Part shown: in pieces, positions 11,502-26,104 of the stretch | Layout of the letters: each line of letters begins with the position of its first letter | How positions within the stretch are numbered: position 1 is the stretch's first letter | NCBI GenBank assembly: GCA_030407085.1 | Contig: CM059582.1 | Coordinates: forward strand, 25,433,001-25,497,000 | DNA from: Trichopria drosophilae | Lineage: Eukaryota; Arthropoda; Insecta; Hymenoptera; Diapriidae | Direction: 5' to 3' | DNA length: 64,000 nt | Translations under genes and position numbers: made by a program | The notes under the pieces: model-generated | What the model saw: only the letters and a program-made list of their open reading frames with translations | The model's database searches: none | Told to the model about the DNA's origin: nothing

Positions 11502-12792
11502 CAGTACCGCTCAAAAGTACGAGCTCACCCTTGCGGAATTTCGGCTAAATTAAAATGTTGATATCTCATGGCCAAGTCAACGTACGGGAAAAATAAAAAA
11601 AAGGGGAATTAAAGAGGAGACTTTCAGCTTCTCAGTCATGGTAGTTTCATTTCAATATATACATTTCTCTACAAATTATGCTCGATTTACTAAAGTCATT
11701 TTTTTCTTTTTCAATCCGTTCCCATTTTTTTTTAAATGATTGCAGGAGAAATGTACCACGTGTAATCGAAAGGTAATTCCTATAGCTTTAATTTGCCTCT
11801 TCATGATTTTGTCTAATATTTCTTTATAAATACTTATTCAATTTTGAACAAATTAATGTGATTTTTTTCAGTCTGCTATATCTCGGAAAATTAACGTGAT
11901 ATAAAAAATGTTTAACAAACAAAAAGTTTCATTTTTTCATTATCTATTGGCTGAAATTATTTCAAATTTTTAGAAGGAAATTTTTTTTACCGTAATTTCT
12001 CGACTTCGACATTTGTTGTGTAACAATCATTTTCGGAAGCTAAGTTGCATTTAAACTATGATCAAGTTTAAGATTATTTTTGCCTTTACTATTAGGAAGT
12101 TTTACGCAAAGCGCGTGGCGGTTTTTTTTAATAAAAGCAAAATTTAATAAATATGTACATATATACATGAATACAATTGTTGATACTTTCTATGTATAGT
12201 GTTAAAATAAAGTTCATTGTTCATTTATAAATAAGTGTACATGAATATATCGCAAACTGAGCATAGTTGAAATGCAAATCTAGATCTGTTAATAATCGCA
12301 GCACGAAAGCGTAAATTTGACAAAAATAGGATAAAAAAAATTTCCTTCTAACAATTTGAAAAAATTTCAGCCAATAGACAATTAAAAAATCAAACTTTTT
12401 GTTTCTGAAACATTTGTTATATCACGTCAATTTTCAGAGATATAGCGGACAGAAAAAATCACATTATTTTGTTCAAAATTGAATAAGTTTTTGTAAAGAA
12501 ATATTAGACAAAATCCCGAAGAGGCAAATTAAAGCTATAGGAATTACCTTCTGATCTCCTGCAATCATTTTTAAAAAAATGGGAGCGGATTGAAAAAGAA
12601 AAAAATAATACGAAAAAATGACTTTAGTAAATCGAGCATAGTTCATAGAGAAATGTATATATAGAAATGAAACTACCACGACTGAGAAGCTGAAAGTTTA
12701 TTTTTCCCGTACGTTGACTTGGCCATGAGATATCAACATTTTAATTTAGCCGAAATTCCGCAAGGGTGAGCTCGTACTTTTGAGCGGTACTG
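11502..12792. mobile_element. Tc1-like foldback element with about 0.46-0.49 kb arms
   Basis: The left arm (11502 to about 11990) starts CAGTACCGCTCAAAAGTACG and the right arm (about 12331-12792) ends in the exact reverse complement. Similarity continues through each arm to AGAAGGAAATTTTTTT / AAAAAAATTTCCTTCT. The left arm carries two extra insertions of roughly 20 bp (near 11600 and 11760). About 340 bp of unrelated AT-rich sequence separates the arms. The left flank is TA (11500-11501); the right flank is TT. A TA target and CAGT ends are typical of the Tc1/mariner superfamily. No transposase is encoded, so it is non-autonomous. Confidence 0.8.
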
Positions 12793-14119
12793 TTTGTTTT
12801 CAAATTTTATTGGTTCGTGCATATTCGGATACTTTTCTTTCGTTATTTTCTCAATAACAGCAATGAAAACACGAAATACAAAAACGCGAATAGGCATAAA
12901 ACTGTAATAGTCAACACATGTTCCAGGTCCACACGTACCATGTGAGATCCCTAGTCTATTGTTATATCCATTGTTGGGAAAATAGTGAAACCTGCCCATT
13001 GAACCCCCAAACATAGTGTCGATGCTCGGCCCATGGTCAACCCTCACTGAAAGCATAACAAATTCGTTTGGGCTGACCATCGCTCAAAGTGATCGTGACA
13101 GGCTATAACCTATTGTAAACTTCGGAAAATATCGTACCCGCCATTGACAATTGACGACCAATCATGGTACTGATCTCCGACCGCGTCCTCCGACACCAGT
13201 CACGTGTCATGTATATAAATTCGACTGTGAAACGCGTGTAAAACAAAAATTGTACATGGGTACCGCCGGAGTCATATATGGAATCGATGTCAATTTGACT
13301 TCTAGAAGTGACTTGGCAACGCCGCGCTCATAATTCACTCACACGAATATCGAATTGCCTATTTGCGGACTGCGATTTTCGTTCAGACAATTTATGTCCA
13401 GTGATCGGAAAGGGGCAAATTACTAGCAAATGATTTTCCCGACAGTAATTTATTCAGAAAATTAAAAATTCAGAAGGCAAATTATCCGAACGCAAAAGTC
13501 ACAAAAACCAATTTGTTCCGAATAGTAAAAATCCAAAATGTAAAACATTTGAAAGTAAAATGTTCCGATTTCAAGAAAATTCATGCATATTTTCAATTTA
13601 AGAAATTAATTTAGAACTGTAATTTAACACCTCGTGTTTTTAGTGCCCATAAAACATGGGTATGGTATGTCAATAACAATAATAATTATGTTGCATGGAT
13701 GATTAAATTTAAACGCTCGTTTTCACGGTGTTAAAATTCTGGTTAGATATTATGTATTATCGAACAGTCGATCTTCGGATATTTTACGTGTTTTCTTTTT
13801 AAATATCTTACATTCTAAATCCTTAATAATCGGGAAAAATTATTTTCAGGAAAATTATTTTTCGATAATTCCGAAAAATACTCCGAAGGACAAAATTTCA
13901 AGTTATAAGTTTTGATATTGTTCGATAAATATATTTAAAAAAAGAACAAATTTTCCTACTTTGTTTATTTATATCAAAAACAAACCAAATTTGTTACAAA
14001 ATACGCCCGCTTTATTCAATACATAATTTTATACTTTGGAATTCTGATATCAGATTCGTGAACTACTTAGATACTCAGACGCCAGAAACACTTCTATATC
14101 GAGTTATGCGAAAATACAA
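12793..14119. other. unassigned DNA including a GC-richer 12.8-13.35 kb patch
   Basis: From about 12900 to 13340 the base composition is more balanced than around it. A 115-codon minus-strand frame (12733-13080) and a 60-codon plus-strand frame (13151-13333) lie here. The former ends inside the Tc1-like arm, so at least its last third is transposon sequence; the remainder resembles no family I know. The rest, to 14119, is AT-rich. Confidence 0.4.
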
Positions 14120-14500
14120 AAAATTCAAAATATGACGCTATATTGGGCGCAGCATGTTGAGTCTTTAAATTCAGTTGCGAGATCCATGAACAGCTATTCC
14201 GAAAACCTCCAGATGCGAGGTTCTATGACAATGCGAATTTTTTTCGAAATGCGTCCGCCATATTGGATCCGACATTTTTAATTTCTAAAATCTGACAACG
14301 GATTTGTAAGCGGTGACCCGAATAACCCCCAAGTGGCGAGATTCGTGTAAAGCACCTAAAATTTCGAATTTTGTCCACCATATTCGATCGGCGATTTTGA
14401 ATTTAAAAATTTTGATAACGGATTAATCAGCTACCTTGAAAACCTCCGAGTAGCGAATTTTGAGCCATTTGGATGAAAAGAAAAATGGCACAAAGGTTAA
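14120..14500. repeat. TTAA-type MITE family, right-hand part
   Basis: Three degenerate units of the family in inverted orientation: CCGCCATATTGGATCCGACA near 14257, CACCATATTCGATCGGCGAT near 14378 and an older one near 14135. Between them lie the family words GATAACGGATT and AAAACCTCCGAGTAGCG. The right end GGCACAAAGGTTAA (ends 14500) carries the TTAA terminus. The left terminus is not visible. Confidence 0.6.
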
Positions 14501-14584
14501 AATTTACAGATTGTTATTCTATATTTGTCAATAACTTACAGTGTTATTTACTTATAGATATTTACCGGCTTCGCTGATCCTCGT

Positions 14585-14870
14585 ACGCTGGTATCGCATT
14601 CGAGCCGTAAAATATGGTTTTACGGCCTTGTATCGAAAAATACTATGTTGATACACGTGTCCGTAAAGTTAAACTGGAAAGAGTTCGTTGCGCCTACTTT
14701 ACGAACAGTGAAACAAAACATAGTACTCGCTTCTCGACTGCTTCATTTATGGCTTCGTATGGAGACCTTCGGACGCCCAATCTCCACTGGGTCCGTAAAA
14801 TTCAAGTTTACGGCCTAGGACCGAAATGTACTATTTTTCTAGAGATTTCAATGAAAACAAAACTGTAAAA
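14585..14870. repeat. CGTAAA hairpin repeat, copy 5
   Basis: CCGTAAAATATGGTTTTACGG at the left folds on itself (21 bases, about 14606-14626). GTCCGTAAAATTCAAGTTTACGG near 14791-14813 does the same. The words CTTGTATCGAAAAATACTAT and GACCGAAATGTACTATTTTT link it to the 3.0 and 4.7 kb copies. The 84-codon frame through it is repeat-derived. Confidence 0.55.
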
Positions 14871-14886
14871 GTTGCATTTAACTTCC

Positions 14887-14910
14887 ACTTATATATATAT
14901 ATATATAATG
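14887..14910. repeat. (TA)n microsatellite
   Basis: A run of alternating T and A, about 20 bases, within a longer AT-only patch at 14885-14940. Confidence 0.8.
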
Positions 14911-15370
14911 TATATCTACACTTATATACATGTATATAAATTTCGTGTAACCTAAGTTAAAATTCAAGCATATCTGTAAGACTACTGCTAAATTCTTTTT
15001 CAAAATCCTGAATTATTCTACTTTTTCCTTCCGACATGTAAATCGACTGCAGTTTTATAACATTTTTTGTACCATTGCCAAGATATTTTCTAAATACTTC
15101 AAACCGAGATCCTTAAATTCGCATTTGATAAAAGTGACGAATACGATTTTTTTGTTGCAAAGTTATGATATTTTGAAAATGTTCAATTTCGGTTATTGAC
15201 CTAGAATTCTTAGAAAAAGGGACAACCGTTCGTCAACATGCAGTTTATTCAAGTTTTGGAAATAACAATATATTTTGAAAATACAAGTAAGAGAAAACAA
15301 TACCCGATGTAAAACTGAATGCAGGAATTGAACCCTTTATTTAAAATGACTTCTGCGCTCATTTTTGTAC

Positions 15371-15927
15371 TTAACCCCTTCGCTGTAAGGAGAAAATCGG
15401 AAATGTGGGTAAAAAATGTTTTAAAGCTACCAAAATTTGTGAGATTGAGTACACTTAGGTTTTCGGGATCGCTGATTACGAATATGCAGTCCATTTTTAA
15501 AAATTCAAAATGGCGGATCCAATATGGCAAACATATTTTTGTGAAATCCTTGGATTCTGTTGGAACCTGTTACGTGTTGAAATTGTTTCAAAAATAATTT
15601 TATTTAACATTTCATGTCCTGAATTACGATAATATATTCACATTTACAGATAATTTGATAAATTATCATATATTACATTTTTTTATGATGGATGTGTAAG
15701 ATAAGAGCAACACTACTTGAAATAGAAACAAGATTTTTGAACACTCCCTATTCAGAGAACGTAATTTGCACAAGTCATATTAAGAAGAATGTATGTATGA
15801 TGTAAATCTACTTGTTTTTTGTGCTTTTCATCAATTTTTATTAATGTACGTCTATAGAGGTACCTCACACTGGAAGCCCACCGTAGAATGTACGTCTATA
15901 TACATACCCTCACATTCAAGGGGTTAA
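15371..15927. mobile_element. TTAA-type MITE
   Basis: The left end TTAACCCCTTCGCTGTAAGG and the reverse complement of the right end, TTAACCCCTTGAATGTGAGG, share 16 of 20 positions. Both ends sit on TTAA, so this is a complete non-autonomous element of about 557 bp. It contains one family unit (AAAATTCAAAATGGCGGATC at 15504-15523) preceded by TTTTCGGGATCGCTGATTAC. TACGTCTATA is repeated at 15847 and 15891. The overlapping 92- and 93-codon frames are repeat translations. Confidence 0.65.
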
Positions 15928-18900
15928 AAAAAATGTTTCCTAATGTTGATAGTTTTCGGAAAAAAATCTTAAATCTTCTAGTATAGATTGTTTTTTCTCA
16001 AAAACTATCAACATGTGGAAAAAAATGTCTAAATAGAAAAATGGGTTACAATATATCACGGAATGTTCAATAATCTTTTTTATTTTTTTTTTTAAGAAAG
16101 TTAGGTACAAATTTTCTCAAAATACCATCAGGAAAATCTGAAAAAAATTCCGTTACATTTCGATATGAATTCTAACAATTTTTCATTCTTACTAATTTTT
16201 TGGATAAGTTAATAGTTTTCGAGTTACTTCCAAAAGTTTTTCAAATAAATTTTTATTATAGATTTTGATAACGTTAAAATAAAATGGCGAACTATTTTCC
16301 AAATTTGTTGGCATTTTTTTTCAAGATTCGTATTACATATAAGAATTCCTGTTGTCGGAAACTCAATTTTGACTTCGAAAAGTTGAAAAGTGACGTAGAA
16401 ATCATTAAGATACTGAGTACATTGAAATTACAAAGCTTTTATAACTAAAGTAATCTCCAAAATAAAAAAAAAATCTCATAGGCTTTTGGACGTTAATGGG
16501 TCAAGTCGACGTATATTTGAAGGTTTAAAGACTCGCAAAGACAATATGAAAATGCTGAACGAAAACCAAGGCCTTTGTTTCCATTTATTGGAATAGAAAT
16601 CATGATAATCGTTCAAGTACTTCAGCAAGCATCATTTATCAACATCCAAATAAAGAAATATCTTGACATAAAAATGTTCTTAAAATTATTTCAGAATGAA
16701 CACTTGGAATTGAGTTATTCAACGGCATTTTGATCGTTATCCATGAATTCCAAAATAGGGGGAATTATAAATTTCACAGAATACGATTTGTCTTAATTTT
16801 ACCTACAGGTAGGTATGTTCTGAGCTCATGCATCATGTTTTAGACAAAAAAAAAGTAGTTCTAATATATTTCTAATAAAATATTATATTAGACATTTCTA
16901 TATATTTAGTTTTTAAAATGAGTAAAAATTTATATACAAGGGTCGATTGACTTTTTATCAACTCCATTGAACGTCAATAGTCAGACAGAACAATGGTTGT
17001 GATTGTCCCACGTTATTTATGGAAGTCCAGTTTACTTTTCGCCACCAGCATCAGTCATCAGTCAAAGATCCTATGCGTGAAAAGCAAGTCTAGTCAGGTA
17101 ACACATATAATGAATAGGAACACAATTCTGGCAAGAATCCCACTGAGTTAACGGGGGTGGCGTCCGTTTAGGAATCTTATTGTCCGAAACCCAAATACAA
17201 ACAAGGCATTCGCGGTTGGATACCGATTACAGTCTGGTCAACACTCTACAAAACTTGTTGGCCTTGTCGACACTGGGATACATGTTGTTTTTTGCGATTA
17301 CGGATTCCGATATTACTGACACTTTAAAAATGTTGCTGCTGGTACATAATTCCTGCAAAGCAGATTGGGAGAATGCGATTGGTCGTCGCAGATGGCGACC
17401 ATGTTTATTATTGGAAATAGCTTTGTAAGGTCGAAATATTCGATCTAATCTAATCTTACAAAAACAACAAACAAACAAAAAATAGATAATATAAAAAAAT
17501 TAAACAATGTTTGCAAAAATGTTCATCTTAACTCTCATGTAGAAAGATGGACTGTGGCTCGGCTGGGCAATAGCCCCGGTCCCAATCTGGCTTGTAACAC
17601 TTATCCGCCCAAAAAAGATGACTACGGCTATACTAATCAGTATTTTACTAAATGAATTGTAGGTGTAGTGCTGTTTGAAAAACTTAGCATTTAATTTGAA
17701 TTGTTTATGCGCAACCAAATTTCTAGCATGGATAGTTTGGGGAAAGCCCAACCAGAAGCGCTACAGTATTCCGATGTTAGGTTCGAAAAATTACATTTGC
17801 TGAAACTGCATATTTACGATGCATTAAATACATTTGTTAATTTATTTATGCATTTCCAATTCTTTAAAAACTGTGGCGCCCACACGGAGCCAGACTAGTA
17901 GATGGGCTAAAAACTGGGAAGAATTCCACACGGACTTGCTCGGATTTCCTTCATTATTATTAAAATTGTTCATATAAATGGAGCACCATTGCATGCTTTA
18001 AAATACTATAAAAAATGCGTAGGAAACTTTGATTTCCATGCAGGACAGCTGTTCAGTATTATCGAATCGTTAAACACATATTTATGAACTCCCGTTATCT
18101 TATTTAATATTTCTGGGATCAATATCGTATAATGGCTTTTTGCTCATTTGTTATTCTTTTTCTCTTCACTTGCTTTGCTTTGCCACCTTTTTTCGCGTCG
18201 CAGCCCAGCTGCGCATGCATATTACTCGATTTTTATCGGGAATATATCGGACTTTTCCGTTACTGTAGAAAGGAATTGCACGAGGGGAATAACATCAAAT
18301 GAAGAGAGCAAACGTGTCAAAGTTCAAGGGGCCAAATGAGATGTCAGTGCGTGTACGCACACAAATATATGTAAATGTATAGAATGCTTCTTTCTCTTTC
18401 ACCCTCTCTCTCCCCCTCGCCCTTTAGACAAGGAGAAAAGGATTTGGTTATATTTATCGAGATTTGTTAATTGTTCATGAATGATTAGATACATATAAAA
18501 CACAAAATATAGTTAATCCAACCATTTTACAAAAGTAAAACACGGAATTACAAAAAATAGTTAAATCAACTGTTTCTGTCGTAAAGAAGACAATAAGATT
18601 GTTCTGTTTACTATTTCCTGATCGCTAAATATGGAATACATATATATTTACATACCTTTTAACCCATCATAGTAATCGAAGCATCAACTACTCCATGTGG
18701 ATGTTACAACGGATTCACATCCATAGACCATCATAATGTACAGTCACAGTTACCATAGATTGGTATCATTAAAAGAGTATTATCAAAAATCATCTGTTAT
18801 TTGCATTTAGTTAGGGGAACCATAAACTTTCCTTGTAATACTGTATATGGGAATATCTCCGAAACTTTTCATTTTTGTGATGATGGGTGGTTTAGGACCT

Positions 18901-19620
18901 TCCCCGTAAGTATGTTTAAATAGAGGAAGATGTTAATTTAAACTCGGTTGTATGTCAATTTCAAGTACAAAAAGTGACAAATCCACTAAATTTTGCTAAT
19001 GTAGCAGTAATAATATCAATTTTGTTTTATATTTTATTACTGTAACTTTTTTAACATTATCGATAACGACTTTAATTTTTTTTACAGCATCACTAGTAAC
19101 CTAAAAAAAAAACAAAAAATACTCAACATTTATGTGTGCCTATAAAAAAAACGGAGTTAGAAAATAAACAAAAATGGAGAAAGCATTTTTAGAAAATTCA
19201 TCCTAAATGATTATTTATGCAACAACTTTTTAAACATTTCATTTAACTAAAAACGTTGAAGGTAGGTTTATTCTACACGAAAAATGCTACAAAATGGCCT
19301 TGAGCAATTGAGTGTGCTCCTTCAAAAACAGTTTTTATAGCATTTTGAATTTTAAAATTAAAAGCGCCACTCGTTAAAAAAATATACTTTTCGTCCAGGC
19401 ACACTTTGTTATCAACTTCAAATGATATTCTAGCCATTGCCAATGGTTATTTACACCATAACAATTATGTATACAATTTGTTCTATGCGTAAATTCATAT
19501 TTAGGGTTGTAAACAGTGATATTAAATTTCTAACAATATTTTGTGTGTAATTAGTAACTATAAATCGCGCGTTTACTGTTTAAAAATATTTGAAAACATA
19601 CATTACCTTAATAACGTGTA
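15928..19620. other. AT-rich DNA without recognised gene
   Basis: Predominantly AT-rich with homopolymer runs. A more balanced stretch at 16990-17900 holds several frames of 60-83 codons, none of which I recognise. A pyrimidine-rich run (CTTTCTCTTTCACCCTCTCT) lies at about 18390-18425. No RNA gene or repeat boundary is visible. Confidence 0.5.
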
Positions 19621-19626
19621 TGCGGA

Positions 19627-21583
<1,957 letters not shown>

Positions 21584-21653
<70 letters not shown>
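21584..21653. repeat. (GA)n microsatellite, right block
   Basis: About 70 bp of pure GA on the plus strand, directly against the truncated 5' end of the LINE. It is probably the continuation of the tract at 19627-20134, split by the insertion. Confidence 0.95.
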
Positions 21654-21656
<3 letters not shown>

Positions 21657-23130
21657 GGTATGCTATAGATGAAGAAAAAAGTTTAAAAATCACGTTGACT
21701 TATTCTCGAAAAATAACGCAAAACATCAAAAAACACCAACAGTAATTAGTATTTCAAATTTTGCGACGAATAACGTAGCATTTTTTATTTTGCAGAAATT
21801 TGAATTTTTGCATCACAGTCGCCACATTGGACGTGTCATTTTGATTTTTGAAAATAAAGTCTATAGATTCCATAAGTCAAAATATGTGAATAATAACCAT
21901 TTTTATATTATATAACTATGCGCAGACAGTCAAAATCTAAAAATGACGAAAATTTTGCGATTTCGATAAATTTTGTCGAATCTATGACATTTAAAAATTT
22001 AAAACTATAAAATCAAAATCCATATTTTTTAAGAACAACTATCGGGAACAAGTTTCTATTAGTTTACAAGATGCGTGGAAAGCGTTATCATAGTGAAAAT
22101 TACGACGGAAAATAAAGTTTGACAAAAAAACGGTGTTTTTTTTTATATTTATAAAAAAAATTGTGTAAAATTATGTTTTTCTACACATTTGGGCGTTCAA
22201 GTTTTCAGAAACATTTTTTCGAATTCGGTATTATTATATCATGCAGTAAAAAACAATTTTATAAAAAGCAGTCGAAAACTAGAGAATTTTCTGTGATAAA
22301 TTATTATTTTTATAAACAATGAAACAACAAAGTATGTTTCTATCCAATTTTTAAAAAAATCCACTGCAATGTCTCTGAATTTCTAGACATATCAGTGCCT
22401 AAATTATTTACAAATAATGTGTTCATCTCATTATTATGTTACCTTTCTAGGTTAAGTTACTTTCATGGTTAAGTTGATGAAATAGTAAACCTTTTCCCTC
22501 AAGAAAATTTCAAACTTCTTCCGTGCTGTTTAATATAATAAACAATAAGAGTGACCAATATTTGTATTATATATCATATCTATTTAATGTCTTATCTTCT
22601 AAAATGACGTGACTTGCAGGTAAAAATCTAAGCTATTTGTACAAAGAAGATTTTGTTTTGGAACATATTAGGATTTTTAACATTTACAGTTAAATTGGGC
22701 AACATAATAAAAAAGGACTTTTTATAGCTCATTTAATAAAATACACTACAAACTTCTAGTAAAAAAACCTGTAAGTAACCAAGATTTTCTTTACTAAATA
22801 GACCGCTTTGCTAAAACAAAGAACTGCAATGATCTAGATCTATCCTACTGGTTCATTGAACTGAACTGGTAACATTGAATCTACCAGATTTTCGAAAGAT
22901 CCTTCAGAGTTAATTTTATTACTTGGACATCTACACGAAAAACTATTTTTAAACCATATTCTTCCACTCTTTAAATCTAAATTAGTACCATTTTACCAGT
23001 TCTTATCTGAATTGAAAACGAAAAAGTGATGGTAAAAATGTATTAATTACATAAGTAAATCTAAGTTACTAAAGAAGTATTGAAACATCGGCACATATTA
23101 TTGACAGTTGGGAGTGTAGAACGAAACTCA
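21654..23130. other. AT-rich DNA without recognised gene
   Basis: AT-rich with homopolymer runs; no open frame or repeat boundary that I can support. The start of the PLE remnant beyond 23130 may reach somewhat further left, but its reading cannot be followed. Confidence 0.5.
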
Positions 23131-23518
23131 ACATTTTTATAATGCCGAATAATTATAAAATCATGACTTTAGACCTGTCTTCGTTGTTTACTATAATGTC
23201 TCAACCGAAATTGTCATGTTAATTATTCATAAAAAATGACAGAAGTTAACAGAAATCATATCACTACCTAAAAATGAATTAAAATATGGCTTAAAGCTTG
23301 TTTTAGATAATACGATGTTTTCCTTTAGTGAGCAATATTGTAAACAAGTATGTGGGGTACCTATGGGATCCCCTTTGTCCCCGGTTATTTCGAATATGGT
23401 TATGGAGTTCACACAACAAATTCGTATTGCGAAACTAAGCTTTAAACCACGTTTTTATATTCGATATGTAAATGATATTGTACAGGCTACCCTTTTGGAA
23501 AAGAATATAATATATTAA
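23131..23518 (+). pseudogene. Penelope-like element reverse transcriptase remnant
   Basis: Pieces of a PLE reverse transcriptase in shifting frames. Around 23140-23192 one frame reads MPNNYKIMTLDLSSLFT, matching the PLE palm motif with its first catalytic Asp. The next frame gives NVSTEIVMLIIHKK. From about 23240 the frame settles on SLPKNELKYGLKLVLDNT, then YCKQVCGVPMGSPLSPVISN and FYIRYVNDI. GxPMGSPLSPV is diagnostic of PLEs. The catalytic YVDD is YVND here. There are at least two frameshifts, and the sequence fades after 23518 with no GIY-YIG endonuclease visible. Dead copy. An oppositely oriented hammerhead-like motif lies about 330 bp downstream. Confidence 0.85.
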
Positions 23519-23852
23519 ATAAATTTAATAATATTAAAAAAACTATTGACAAAAAGGCATTGACAATAGAATCTTTTTCACACAAGAACTATATAATTTC
23601 TAGTTGCTTATTTCTCAACCGTTTGTAATCATATGATGGAAATTCTTGGTGTTTATCAGTCATTGTAAATAGTACTTTGAGTAAAGGTAAATAAATAAAT
23701 AAGGAAAAAAGAAATAGACTTGGATATCAATTTACGTCGAGCGCATTAATTTATGATCATCTCATATGTACAATTTTGGAATCGGTAACTATTGGGTTGG
23801 ATATTAAATGGAAAAAAGGAGAAAACATTCCTCTGGCGCTTTACTTCGAAAG

Positions 23853-23893
23853 TGCGTTTCGCACCAGGATGTCATTTTGTGCTCTTCAGCAGG
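23853..23893 (-). ncRNA. hammerhead-like motif near PLE remnant
   Basis: On the minus strand, CTGAAGA (23889-23883) is followed by GCAC, a loop, GTGC and then GAAAC (23860-23856). GCAC pairs with GTGC as stem II. The core order fits CUGANGA, stem II, GAAA. Overlapping it is a perfect 10-bp inverted repeat, AGGATGTCAT at 23866-23875 and ATGACATCCT at 23898-23907, which would compete with the hammerhead fold. The motif points opposite to the PLE fragment at 23.1-23.5 kb; PLE copies are known to carry terminal repeats in complex orientations. Cleavage activity is not shown. Confidence 0.45.
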
Positions 23894-23907
23894 GCTTATG
23901 ACATCCT

Positions 23908-25470
23908 TGCCCTGGACGCGATGGTTAATTCTAATTTTGAAAATATATACAGAACTATATAACTTATTTATTTAAGGTGACCTTTTTTAAAACACGAAGT
24001 ATTACCTGTTATTTATATAGAGAAGTGTTGACTGCTGTAAATTACACCAACTCATAAGAAATATTTCTAGGAACTATTACTTTTGCTCGCGTCGACAAAA
24101 CTAAAACGTTCAAAGATAAGCAAAGATAACACGTTATGTTTACATCGTGCAAAAGAAACATTTTCGATAATTGATATCTGATCTATAATCATTCTTTCAT
24201 ATGAAATATGTTTCTCCAATAGTATAAACGCTAGGAGTATATTATATTGACTGAGACGTACTGGTGCTTGGTTCGCAAGGCTATTTAAAAAACATTAAAA
24301 CAAGATTATTTTCAGTATACTAGAATAATCAGCCAGTTACGTGCATTTCAGTAATACTATTCTACCAGCGGGACTCGTTAATCCCAATCGCAATCTAGCG
24401 GCAGGAACGTAAACTATATCTCATCATTGCAGACAGTAGTTTCCCTATTCAACTGAATCAATTTGAAAATAGTAAAATTGTCTGCAAATTCAAATAAAAA
24501 AAATAACTCCTAAATAATGAATTAACCTGCTACATAACACTAATTTGACTAATTCATTACAAGCTTATATATAATTAATAGCTTACCTTTTATACTCAAG
24601 TATGATTACACTGGAACAAAACAAACAACCAATTACATTAGGAGTTGAGAGTAATACATTTTATTATAATCATATTTCCGTTTACATCAATTTCATAGGC
24701 TGTACAAGGTATAAATTTTCAAGATTTTTATAAAAAATAACAGTTCCTGCATATCAAGCCGAAGATGTGGTTCATGTTATTAGAAAATACGTAAAATACG
24801 AATAAAATCGGATGCAGCTAATCAGAAGACTTATGAATATAGTATCCAACATACAATCTCAGCAATTTCCTTCGCGATCTCAACATACATCACTATAATA
24901 AATTAAAAAAATACAGTTTCTTAAATAGTTCTTATAGTAATTAAGCGATACTGGTCTTGTTACATCTTAAAAACCAATTTATTTTCTTCGTTATGGATAC
25001 GTGTACTTTGTATGTTTGGACTTTCCGTACTCTAAAAATGTATACCTAAACAACAAAAGCTATTAAGAACTTTTCGCTGGTAATATAATATTTTGTTCAT
25101 TCCCAATTCCGCGCTAATGGTTACTACACACTTGTTATGCTATTGAAAAAACTAATGGCCCTATTTGTGAAAAGCAATAAATGAATTGCGATATAATTAT
25201 TATTTATCTTCATTGAATGTTTTTGGAAAAGTCTCGATTTAGACACAAAAGTTTTTTATGATTACACGACTATTACACAAAGTTTCCTGCTATAAGAGTA
25301 GATAAAATTAAGTATACCATATGTTTGGGAAAGGGAGGGGGGCTCAATTTTTATTTCTATTTTAGTCTATCATTCCAACATTTTTCTTGTAATATCTAAA
25401 TTTATAACCATTTTTTTGTAAGGCACATTTCACAGAATTTCGATATTCGGGAGTTGAATTTATAGGGTTA
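23908..25470. other. AT-rich DNA without recognised gene
   Basis: AT-rich, no supported frame, RNA gene or repeat. A more GC-balanced stretch near 24355-24415 shows no motif that I recognise. Confidence 0.5.
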
Positions 25471-25474
25471 TATA

Positions 25475-25650
25475 AAACAAAATCTTAAAATGTTACTACT
25501 GGCGGATCTAATATAGCGGCAAGTCCAAAATTACTGAATTTTATTAAAACGTTTTATCGAGGTATGTTTGGATGTGATAAATAACATTTTTAAATACCAA
25601 AGTGCGGGATCGAATACGGCGGTTGAAAAATAATATATTTTTACTAAATT
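25475..25650. repeat. degenerate TTAA-MITE family fragment
   Basis: Two weak family units: GGCGGATCTAATATAGCGGC at 25501-25520, then GCGGGATCGAATACGGCGG near 25605. They are spaced about 100 bp apart with AAAACGTTT between, as in the 7.9 kb copy. No termini seen. Confidence 0.5.
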
Positions 25651-26104
25651 GGGTACGAGAGAAGTTACATATTGAATGTCAACTTTATTTAATAATTTTT
25701 CGAAAATCTACCGTTTTTTTTACAAATTCAGTCATGTTAGACTCTATATTCAGCTTCTGCACTGCACTCAAAATTTGTATTTTAAAGATGTAATTCATAT
25801 TTTAAATAAGAGAATATCAAATTCTAGATTTTAACAATAAGTACATCCATCAATATTTTTACAATTTTTTTTGTGAAATTAAATCGGCGATTGATAAAAA
25901 TTCACAGTGCTCACAAAGCGATTTTCAAAAAGGAACTAAATGCAATTGATGCATGGTCAAAGCAAAATGTTTCTAATTTGCTTCTATAAATATATAATTT
26001 ATTACCAATTCGTTGCCACTTAGCAAATACTGACAGTGTCCTAATATAATACTTATCGTAATCTGTGGGTTTCGCGTGCATGTCAGTTGAAAAGAAAAGG
26101 GACG

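Noticed and set aside
12733..13080. 115-codon minus-strand frame
   Set aside because: The last third lies in the arm of the Tc1-like element and the remainder resembles no family, so I do not call a gene.
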